From Pelagophyceae sp. CCMP2097 (Eukaryota > Sar > Pelagophyceae), in NCBI GenBank assembly GCA_026770575.1, contig MU657246.1, positions 141,762 through 159,486 of the forward strand: a DNA stretch of 17,725 nt, given 5' to 3'. Positions 8,207 through 15,695 of this stretch are shown in pieces. The position numbers and the translations under genes are program-made. The notes beneath the pieces are model-generated. The model ran no database searches, was not told where the DNA came from, and saw only the letters and a program-made list of their open reading frames with translations. Within the stretch, counting starts at the first letter, position 1. Every line of letters begins with the position of its first letter.

Positions 8207-8514
8207 TCATGCGGCGCGCGCCGCCACGAGGAACGCCCCGAGGCGTTCGACATCCGCCGCGGCGCCGGCGTGCCCCTTGGCCGCGGCGCGCTTGAAGAGG
8301 CGCAGCGCCTCTTGGTCGCCCGCGGCGCGCTGAGGCCGTTTCCGTGACACGCACCGAGGTTGTAGAGCGCCCCTACGTGGCCCTGCACTCCTGCGAGGCG
8401 GTACCACCACACGGCGTCGTCGTACGACTGCGCCACGCCGAGACAGTATTGCACATGAGAATATCCTTGCTCGGCTACGCGTCGGTACCACAGCGCGGCG
8501 GTCTTCTGGTCGAC
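8207..8514 (-). pseudogene. Sel1-like repeat fragment with a frameshift
   Basis: Sel1-like repeats are helical hairpins of about 36 residues that mediate protein interactions. One minus-strand frame from 8514 reads DQKTAALWYRRVAEQGYSHV, then YDDAVWWYRLAGVQGHVGAL and YNLGACHGNGL, which is about one and a half canonical repeats. The match then continues in a different frame from about 8329 as AAGDQEALRLFKRAAAKGHA and ends VAARAA at a TGA (8209-8207). The frame change is at about 8330 and no GT-AG or GC-AG intron fits it without removing conserved repeat sequence. An in-frame TGA at 8517-8515 closes the frame on the upstream side. It may be a decayed gene, or a real exon with a sequencing error. 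Confidence 0.6.
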
Positions 8515-8920
8515 TCAGGGAACCCGTCGGCGACTCGGGGGCGCCGCTCCGGGGAGCGGGCTCCCACGCAATACGGCGGCAGCGCAATAGGGCCCGGAGT
8601 CGTACCCCGAGGGTCTCGAGGCACCCTTTAGGTCCCTAGCCTAGTAGGCACCCTTTCGGGTCAAATTCGAGTCGAGGCCAGCAGAGTCAGAGTCGAGGCC
8701 TGCAGAGTCGCACGCTCGCGCCGACGCCGCGACGACCGCGCTTGGGCACGGATGACGACGACACGATGGCGTGTAAAATTATTTACGACACTGCCGGAAG
8801 AGACATACGCCCGCTCGAGCCCGGACCGCGCGAGACCGCGCGCCCGGAGGAGCGCATTGAGGTCCTCCGCCGACCGCCGCCGCCGCCGCCGCCGCGCCAC
8901 CGCCGCCCGACGAGTGCGCC
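8515..8920. other. Intergenic; short tandem duplication and a SAP-like remnant
   Basis: No intact gene is seen. Near 8668-8708 a roughly 21-bp unit (gagtcgaggcc-gcagagtc) is duplicated head to tail. Near 8620-8660 the words aggcaccctttaggtc and aggcaccctttcgggtc form a pair. On the minus strand near 8800-8865 a frame reads LNALLRARGLARSGLE, which matches the SAP motif that ends the neighbouring OPR-RAP gene but lies in a different frame beyond its stop codon. Confidence 0.55.
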
Positions 8921-11533
8921 TCACCTCGGGCAAACCGCCCCGGCGATGCCGCGCAGGTACGCCTCGCGGTCGGACGGTGCCGCCAGCCGCTGAACGAGCT
9001 CTTTCTTCAGGCCCGACTGCGCGAGGCCGCGCTCTTTCAAGAGCGCCTTGAGAGCCTTGACCGTCATCTGCGACAACGTTTCGCTGGAAACTCGGCCCGC
9101 AGCCTTGTCCACGTTCGTCGGCTCGCCGTCGACGTCCGCCGACTCCGGCGCTACACTCGGACCGAGCGCGTCCTGGATTCCGCGACGCAGGTACGCTTCG
9201 CGGTCGGCGCTCGACCGCAGCGTCATCCATTCGTAGTACGGCACGCGGACCAGCTTCCAGCCCAGCCTGCGCAGCAGCCGCTCCTTGGACTTGGACTTGC
9301 CGTCGAGCACGCGACGGCTGCCATCCGAGGCGCCCGCGAGATAATGCGTCGGGCCGTCGAACTCGACGGCGACCATTGAAGCCGCCTGCGCCATGTCGAG
9401 GCTGATGCTCTCGGCGGTGACGTGCTCGAGCTCGTGCGCCCAACCGATGCGGGAGAGCGACGCGGACACGTCGCGCTGCGATCGAGATGGGCTCGGCTCT
9501 TGACGAATATAAGCTGCACGAAGCTCTGCCTCGTGCCGACTCAAAAGTAACGTCAATGCGTGCTGCGGCGCCTCCAGTCGGAGATGGATGTAGACTTGAT
9601 GCAGCTGCGACAGCCCGTCGGGACTGAAATCGCTCATCTCTACTTCGATGCTCAAAGCAAACGTCTCGAAGAGCGCCGGCGCATCGACGCCCGCCGTCGC
9701 ATAAGCCCACATGGTGTTCGCGAGGTCTTGCGGGTTGAACATCGCGATCTTCTTTGGTGCTTCTGCGGCAACCGCCTCGAACAGCACCGGCGCATCGACG
9801 CCCGCCGTCGCATAGGCCCACACGGTGTTTGCGAGATTTTGTGGGTTGAACATAGCGATCTTCTTTGGTGCTTCTGCGGCAACCGCCTCAAACAGCGCCG
9901 GCGCCTCGATGCCCGCCGTCGCATAAGCCCACATGGTGTTCGCGAGGTCTTGCGAGTTGAACGTCGCGATCTTCTTCGGTGCTTCTGCGGCGACGGTCTC
10001 GAACAGTGCCGGTGCCTCGACGCCCGCTGTCACATAAGCCCACACGATGGTCGAGAGCGCCTGCGGGCTGAACCCCGCGATCTTCTTTGATGATTCTGCG
10101 GCGACGGCCTCGAACAGCGCCGGCGACTCGACGCCCGCCGTCGCATAAGCCCAAATGGTGTTTGCGAGGTTTTGCGGGGTGAATGTCGCGATCTTCTTTG
10201 GTGCTTCTGCAGCGACCGCCTCGAACAGCACCGACGCCTCGACGCCCATTGTCGCATAAGCCCACATGGTGTTCGCGAGGTCTTGCGGTTTGAACATCGC
10301 GATCTTCTTTGATGATTCTGCAGCAATTGTCTCGAACAGCGCCGGCGCCTCGACGCCCGCCGTCGCATAGGCCCACACAGTGTTCACGAGCGCTTGCGAG
10401 TTGAACGTTGCGATCTTATTTTGTGCTTCTGCGGCGATCGCCTCGAATAGCCATGGCGCCTCGACGCCCGCCGTCGCATACGCCCACACGGTGTTCGCGA
10501 GCGCTTGCGGGGTGAATGTCGCGATCTTCTTTGATGATTCTGCGGCGACGGTCTCGAAAAGCGCCGGCGCCTCGACGCCCATTGTCGCATAAGCCCACAC
10601 GATGTTCGCGAGCTCTTGTGGTTTGAACATCGCGATCTTCTTTGATGATTCTGCAGCAATTGTCTCGAACAGCGCCGGTGCCTCGACGCCCGCCGTCGCA
10701 TAAGCCCACACGGTGTTCGCGAGGTTTTGCGAGTTGAACGTCGCGATCTTCTTTGGTGCTTCTGTGGCGACTGCCTCGAACAGCCTTGGCGCCTCGACAC
10801 CCGCAGTCGCATAAGCCCACACGGTGTTCGAGAGGTCTTGCGGATTAAACGTCGCGATCTTCTTCGGTGCTTCCCCAGCGACAGCCTCGAACAGCGCCGA
10901 CGCTTCGACGTTGCCGATCTTGGCAACGCCCCAACACGCATTCGCGAGGTGCCGAGATTCCCACTCGTTCGACTCGTTGATGATGCTCGACGTCGCGCGG
11001 TCCACCAACTTGTGCAGAAGCGGCCGAGATGACTTTTCGATCGAACGGCTGAGGTTTCCGAGGCGGTGCAGCGACGTCGCGAAGTTGACGTAGTCGAAAT
11101 CGCCGCCCTCGGCCTCGAAGACCGAAAGGATGTCGCCGGCGGTCGCGCTCGAAACGAGCCGCTTGTTGAGCGTGATCTCCGCTCTTCTGCCGCCGGAACG
11201 TTGCGTCGTGGAAGTTGTGGGAGCGGGCGCCTTGCTGGTAGTGGATGCGAGTTGGACTGCAATCTTGCGGTTGCCCATCGTCGCGCCGTCCATCGCGCGG
11301 CGCGCGGCGTCGCAGTCCGTCGCCGCGAGCGTCACGAACGCGAAGCCGCGAGTGCGGCCCGTCGCGCCGTCCACGGGGACGCGGACGCCCCGCACGGTGC
11401 AGACGGCTGCGAAGGCACGGCGCACGTCGTCCGGCGTGGCGTCGCTCGGCAGGTTGCGCACGAAGAGCTCCGCTGCGGCGGCGGCTTCGCGCGCCGGCGC
11501 GAGGCGCGCCGCGCCTCGCAGCGACGGGAGCAT
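8921..11533 (-). CDS. RRM + OPR-like repeat + RAP + SAP protein, likely organelle RNA-binding factor
   Basis: A single uninterrupted exon of 870 aa. The chosen ATG precedes MLPSLRGAARLAPAREAAAA, a plausible organelle presequence; the frame is open upstream for 20 codons. Domains: RRM at about 22-95 with RNP2-like LFVRNL and RNP1-like RGFAFVTL; about eleven near-identical 37-residue repeats (NTVWAYATAGVEAP-ALFEAVAAEAPKKIATFNPQDLA) with degenerate repeats on each side, about 205-635; a RAP domain about 705-765 (VAVEFDGPTHYL, then LLRRLGWKLVRVPYYEW); and a C-terminal SAP motif (VKALKALLKERGLAQSGLKK) about 820-850. The repeat fits the OPR pattern (LF-x-F-x-PQ-LA-x-WA-A-G). OPR and RAP proteins are known regulators of organelle RNA stability, splicing and translation; the target here is unknown. 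Intronless, unlike its multi-exon neighbours. Confidence 0.9.
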   Translation of the reverse strand: MLPSLRGAARLAPAREAAAAAELFVRNLPSDATPDDVRRAFAAVCTVRGVRVPVDGATGRTRGFAFVTLAATDCDAARRAMDGATMGNRKIAVQLASTTSKAPAPTTSTTQRSGGRRAEITLNKRLVSSATAGDILSVFEAEGGDFDYVNFATSLHRLGNLSRSIEKSSRPLLHKLVDRATSSIINESNEWESRHLANACWGVAKIGNVEASALFEAVAGEAPKKIATFNPQDLSNTVWAYATAGVEAPRLFEAVATEAPKKIATFNSQNLANTVWAYATAGVEAPALFETIAAESSKKIAMFKPQELANIVWAYATMGVEAPALFETVAAESSKKIATFTPQALANTVWAYATAGVEAPWLFEAIAAEAQNKIATFNSQALVNTVWAYATAGVEAPALFETIAAESSKKIAMFKPQDLANTMWAYATMGVEASVLFEAVAAEAPKKIATFTPQNLANTIWAYATAGVESPALFEAVAAESSKKIAGFSPQALSTIVWAYVTAGVEAPALFETVAAEAPKKIATFNSQDLANTMWAYATAGIEAPALFEAVAAEAPKKIAMFNPQNLANTVWAYATAGVDAPVLFEAVAAEAPKKIAMFNPQDLANTMWAYATAGVDAPALFETFALSIEVEMSDFSPDGLSQLHQVYIHLRLEAPQHALTLLLSRHEAELRAAYIRQEPSPSRSQRDVSASLSRIGWAHELEHVTAESISLDMAQAASMVAVEFDGPTHYLAGASDGSRRVLDGKSKSKERLLRRLGWKLVRVPYYEWMTLRSSADREAYLRRGIQDALGPSVAPESADVDGEPTNVDKAAGRVSSETLSQMTVKALKALLKERGLAQSGLKKELVQRLAAPSDREAYLRGIAGAVCPR
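9640..10920 (-). repeat. 111-bp tandem repeat array encoding 37-aa OPR-like repeats
   Basis: About eleven close copies recur every 111 bp. For example, the word gtcgcata begins at about 9696, 9807 and 9918. Blocks about 333 bp apart are more alike than neighbours: the segments starting near 10286 and 10619 are nearly identical. This points to duplication of a three-repeat block. Confidence 0.9.
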
Positions 11534-12067
11534 CACCGTGATCGTATGATTCGAATAAGAAGCTCTGCTCCCCCCTAGGCGAACCCTGCACACGAGCCCT
11601 ACTGGCCCCTATGCAACCCTGCCCCAGGTGGCCCCTGGCGACTCGGAGCCTGCGACACGGCGCTGAAAGTCGGCGATGGAGTTTTCGCTCCGGGTTTCCT
11701 CGCAAGAAGGCCCCCCCGGTGCTTCGTTTCCTGCGTCTTTCCCCGCGGCATTTTCGGCCAGCCCCGGCCGCCGTCTACGAGGCCTCTTGTGATGCAGGGC
11801 ATGGGTGGGTGGGGCGTTGAGTTACGAAGAGAAGAATGCAGGTTTCGCTCTCCGTCGACCCCACTGCCACGCCATGAACCTTGGGAATGAAAGGAGGCTT
11901 CTTACTGGGCGTCCTCTGCGCGCCCCCGGGCCGCAGACGCGCCGCTCCGCAAGGCGGGAGCGGCCGGCGCAAAGGCGCGGCGCAAAGAGCGGCCGGCGGC
12001 GGTGGTCGCTCAAACGCGTGGTCGCTCGCGCGATAGGTCGCTCGCGCGCGTCGTCGCTCGCACCGGG
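11534..12067. other. Intergenic between two minus-strand genes; nothing recognised
   Basis: This interval holds the 3' flank of the capping-protein gene and the promoter side of the OPR-RAP gene. Short open frames are Arg/Pro-rich and show no family signature. I see no RNA gene or clear promoter motif. Confidence 0.4.
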
Positions 12068-13398
12068 TCACTTGCGGAGGTTCCTGTTGAGGGCCAGCTC
12101 GTGCAAGTTCCACTTCATCTTCGTGCGAGTCACCTGCGCGGGCTCTGGAGGCGGGGGGCGTTTGGGGGACAACAAGGCAACGGCATCGTTGGACGACGTA
12201 CGGGCATCACGCGGCGCATGGCCTTGAACGTCTCGTTCGTCATGTTGGAATACATGTCCTCCAAGCCCGCCTGCAGCGCCGTCTCCGCGCGCTCGATGGT
12301 CGCGACGACTTCTGCCGCGAGTTCAGATGCGTCGGCGTAGGCAAACGTCAAAGGCGGAGAAGCCTTTTGCCTAATCAAATTACGTCAGGGGCCGCGGGGG
12401 CATGCATCGGGGCGTCAGGTGCCGCGGGGGCGTGCATCGACGCGTCAGGGGCCGCGGGAGCATGCATCGACGCCGCGGGGGCGTGCATTCGGACGCAGGA
12501 AGGACGTTTGCAACTGGACATTTCCGTCCTCAAAGTAGTGCGCGCGCACGGCCACGGCCCCGTCCACCGTGCACGAGGCCCCGTCGACGGCCACGGTCCA
12601 AGTCGACCGCCAGTTCCCGGACCAAAAGTTGCGCAGGTTGACCTAATCGAGCGTGGACGACAAGTCAGAAGACGTTGGAACGCACCTGCTCCGCGGAGAT
12701 GACCACCTGTAGAGCCCCGTTCGCCGGCGCGTAGACTGCGGCGCACTGCTTCGATGACCCGAACCTCGCCTTGACGTACGCGTCCACCGCCTCTGCGATC
12801 GCTGCACGCTCGGCCTCGAATGCGGTCGCGGGCGCCTCGACGTCCGATTTTGTCGCTGTGCCACTGACGTGGTCCACCGAATACACAACCTTCGAGTCCG
12901 GCTCCAGATAATGCGTGCTGTCCACCTCGCCCGCCTTGCACAAAATGACCTACCAAAACCGTCGGGATGCGTACAAGCCTTTGCAGTCCACGCACCGCCT
13001 TGCCTTCCGTCTCGCAGACGCGCAGGCCTGCGACGTTGTAGGCGCGCGAGATGCCCGCCAGCATGGGCTGCGAGACGAGGCCCTCTGGCACGAGGGACGC
13101 CGAGTCGAGGAGGACCTGGAATGCGCCGCATTAAAGCGGCCCGAGGCGCGGGTGCCGGCCCGAGGCGCCCTTGGCGGGTGCATTCGCGCGGCGGCCCCTC
13201 CGACGACGCCCCGAGAGGAATTGGGAGGCCCCCGCGGGAGGCCCTCCGCTTGGGCCGCCGTCGGGTCTCTGAGCGCACCTCGTCAAACTCCCCGGGAGGG
13301 GCGTTCAACAGGAAATGCTGCACGATTTGCAGCTTCTCCGCGTCCGAGACAACTTCGTCCTCCAACTCCTCGTCTCCCACGGTCTCCGAATCAGCCAT
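12068..13398 (-). CDS. CAPZA: F-actin-capping protein subunit alpha (CapZ alpha)
   Basis: CapZ alpha pairs with CapZ beta to cap actin filament barbed ends in the cytoplasm. Exons: 13398-13279, 13115-12996, 12949-12686, 12642-12506, 12370-12202, 12133-12068 (876 nt, 291 aa, stop TGA), close to the usual length of about 286. Conserved stretches in order: KLQIVQHFLLNAPPGEFDEV near the N-terminus; LRNFWSGNWRSTWTV; RAHYFEDGNVQLQTQ across the exon 4-5 junction; and NETFKAMRRVMPVTRTKMKW in the C-terminal tail that binds actin. Donors: GTGCGC, GTGCGT, GTGCGT, GTCCTT (weak, supported by phase and homology) and GTACGT. Intron 4 carries a 30-bp minisatellite. The start ATG gives an acidic N-terminus (MADSETVGDEELEDE). 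The FAM210-like gene ends 213 bp upstream on the same strand. Confidence 0.94.
12385..12495. repeat. About 30-bp minisatellite in CapZ alpha intron 4
   Basis: Three to four imperfect copies of a roughly 30-bp unit carrying ggggccgcgggggc and gcatgcatcgacgc occupy most of the 135-nt intron (12505-12371). Confidence 0.8.
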
Positions 13399-13529
13399 GG
13401 CCAAAGAGGCGCCTCTTGGCTGGCCTAAGCTTGCTCCACTCGGTTTCAGCGAGCGACCCGGAATTTTTCGGGGGACCTCGCAGTGCCTCTTCAGGGCCCC
13501 GAATCGAGCCGCCGCTCCTCCGCCGAGAT

Positions 13530-13542
13530 CACACACACACAC
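13530..13542. repeat. CA dinucleotide microsatellite
   Basis: A run of about six CA units lies in the 213-bp gap between the CapZ alpha start (13398) and the FAM210-like stop (13612). Nothing else is recognised in that gap. Confidence 0.8.
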
Positions 13543-13611
13543 GCACGGATGGGTTCCCCACCGGGGTGGATCTATAACCCCGTGCATTGTGGATTAAAAC
13601 GCCTTGGCCCT

Positions 13612-14461
13612 TCATTTCGCAGCTGCGGGCGGCGCCGGCGGCAACTTCTTCGCACTCCAGCCGAGCCTACCAAACGCCTTAAAACGAAACGGGGACGCAA
13701 GAAACGCACCTCCGGGCGATTGCGGGCGTCGCGACGACTGTGAGCACCGTCCTCGGGAATCCGGTGAGCGACACCGTCAGCAGGTACGCCATGGCGATGG
13801 CCGACGTCCCCGGCGAGACCGGGATCTGGTAGCCCGTGTACTCGCAGACGCTCGCCAGGAGGGAGCCGACGTCGAGGCCGTTTTCGACCTAGAGAGGAAG
13901 AACTATAGCCGCCAACGTCCCCTCGAAGCGTCCCGCCCCCGCTCCTTACGGCAAGGTAGAAGCCGCCGAAGACGACTGCCTCGATGCCGAAGTGGAATCC
14001 CAGCGCCACGGGGCCGTAGACTTTCACCAAGCGGCTCATGCGCTGAGACCACGGTAAAACCGTCTCGTCCACCTCCGCCTCCTCCTCCTCGCCGGCCCTA
14101 CAGGAAGAGAGTCGGGCGACAGTCTGCGTATACGCCGCGAGACGCACTTTGTTGCGGGCTTTGCCGCGTCGGCGGCTTTCAATACGGCGGGCGCGACGGC
14201 GGGCGCGGGCGGCGTCTGCAGAGACGACGGCGCCGACGAAGGCGTCTGCTGCGTGCTCAGCGCGCGCTTCCACGACTGCCACTGCGGTTTTGGCCGCGCG
14301 GCGATGCGCAAGCGTGCGGCGGCGATGCGCCACGGCGCGGTCGGGTTGATTCGGACTTTCGGCTGCGCGATCGCCGGCGGCGATGCGCAAAAGGCCAAGG
14401 GCCGCGCGCCGCGCGGCGGCGCGGCGCGCAGCGCGGCGCGACCGCAGAAGCGCAGGCTCAT
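13612..14461 (-). CDS. DUF1279 / FAM210-like mitochondrial membrane protein
   Basis: FAM210 proteins (DUF1279) are small mitochondrial membrane proteins linked in animals to mitochondrial translation and homeostasis. Exons: 14461-14148, 14097-13950, 13888-13710, 13666-13612 (696 nt, 231 aa, stop TGA). Exon 1 encodes a long Arg/Ala-rich presequence (MSLRFCGRAALRAAPPRGAR, then RALSTQQ), typical of mitochondrial import. Exon 2 gives an acidic stretch and the start of the domain (SRLVKVYGPVALGFHFGIEA, VVFGGFYLA), including the first membrane helix. Exon 3 continues VENGLDVGSLL and a second hydrophobic helix (SAIAMAYLLTVSLTGFPRTV). Exon 4 adds RLGWSAKKLPPAPPAAAK. Donors are GTGCGT, GTAAGG and GTGCGT; phases join cleanly. 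Family assignment rests on the YGPVALGFH...GGFYLA pattern and two-helix layout; orthology to a specific animal FAM210 paralogue is not claimed. Confidence 0.83.
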
Positions 14462-15695
14462 CGCGCGGGCGGGCGTGGACCTTACGACTCTCCCGGCCGA
14501 CGGAGTCGCGCGTGTGTTGATGAAAAGAGCCGTGCGTTTTCTGAAAAGTGTTTCTGTACCGTGACTCTGAGTCTGAGCTCTCACTGCCAGTGGCAGGAGA
14601 AAGTCGTTCAAGTCGTCGGTGTGCACATGTGCCTCAGCTGTGCGCCTCGGCGACCTTAAGCGGCCTCGGCGGCGCGGCGCGTCGGAGGAATATTGCCGCG
14701 GGGCCCAGGCACTGCACGTTTTCGAATGACGAACGCCTCTGGCGCCCGGGCGGCTGGGTCGGGGCGTACGACGCTGCACCGTGCTCGCGGGACCTTTGCT
14801 CGCGGCGCCGTGCGGATTCGTGCGGCGACTTTTCGCCCCCGCGGCCGGGGCGTCCGAAGCTCGGGGGCTGTCGCACGCGGCGGGCCTGTGGCGCCGGGCG
14901 TGCCGACGGCGGCGAATGCCGAGGATGATGGCTCGCGGAGCACAGACCACCTCGGCCATTGTCGCCCCGTCCAGCGATCCTCGCCCGGCGGCTCCCGTCG
15001 CCGGGCGGCTCCGGGCTCCGCGCGCGGCGCCGGGTGGCCCCGCGCAGCCTGCCGTGGCGCGAAGGTCGCCGGGAGTCTGGCCGCAGCTCCGCCGTCTGTC
15101 AATCCGCCCGCGCGAGGCGCCCATCGGACTGTGCAATATAGACTGGTCGCGGTGCTTCGCCGAGCTGCGTCCTTGGATCACGTGACGTTTGCGCGTATTT
15201 CACGTCCGGTCCTCGGAGACGCTCGGCAAAAGAGTCGTCGCGAGTCGGCGCAGGGCGGGTGCCCCTGCTTCGACGCACGCGGACCACGCAGCGGCAAGCC
15301 TGCAGCGTAGTGCAGGACGCCCTCGGCCAGGTCCGGCGTCGGCGCCGCAGCCGCCGAGCCGGAAGCGCGACGGTGTGGCCTTGGCACCGAGACAGAACGG
15401 GTATACGACTGCCACAAAACCCGGCGCGAACGTCGTGTCCGCGGCCGCCGCGTGCCCGGAGAGGTGTTCTGCAGCGCGGCTGCTACGGCTCACGGTCGGC
15501 AGGCGCGTTTCGAGAATGGCGGTAATCATCGACGCGGTGTCACTGCGTGGACGCCGGCGCGCGGCGGCGGAGCGCACGGCGGTCGTTGGTCCCGGGTGCC
15601 GCCGATGCAACAGCGTGCACCGTCAGTCAAGAAGGGTCTTGGACGTGACAAGCCCTCGCGCTCCAGATACTCAGAGGAGTTGGATTTACGGGTTG
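14462..15695. other. Long interval with no confident gene
   Basis: This holds the promoter side of the FAM210-like gene and the 3' flank of the MsrB-MsrA gene, both on the minus strand. The longest frames on both strands are Arg/Ala-rich and overlap. The best single candidate is a minus-strand frame from an ATG at 15529 to a TGA at 15200 (109 aa, MITAILETRLPTVSR at the start, LRRLATTLLPSVSEDRT at the end), with no recognisable domain. A small palindrome, ctgccagtggcag, is at 14583-14595. Confidence 0.4.

Noticed and set aside
8263..8340. Micro-intron to join the two frames of the Sel1 fragment
   Set aside because: Possible GT-AG pairs would either leave the wrong phase or remove clearly conserved Sel1 residues.
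9640..10920. Regular 111-bp array as a CRISPR or satellite
   Set aside because: The unit is a multiple of three, fully open in one frame, and encodes a known type of helical repeat; there are no unique spacers.
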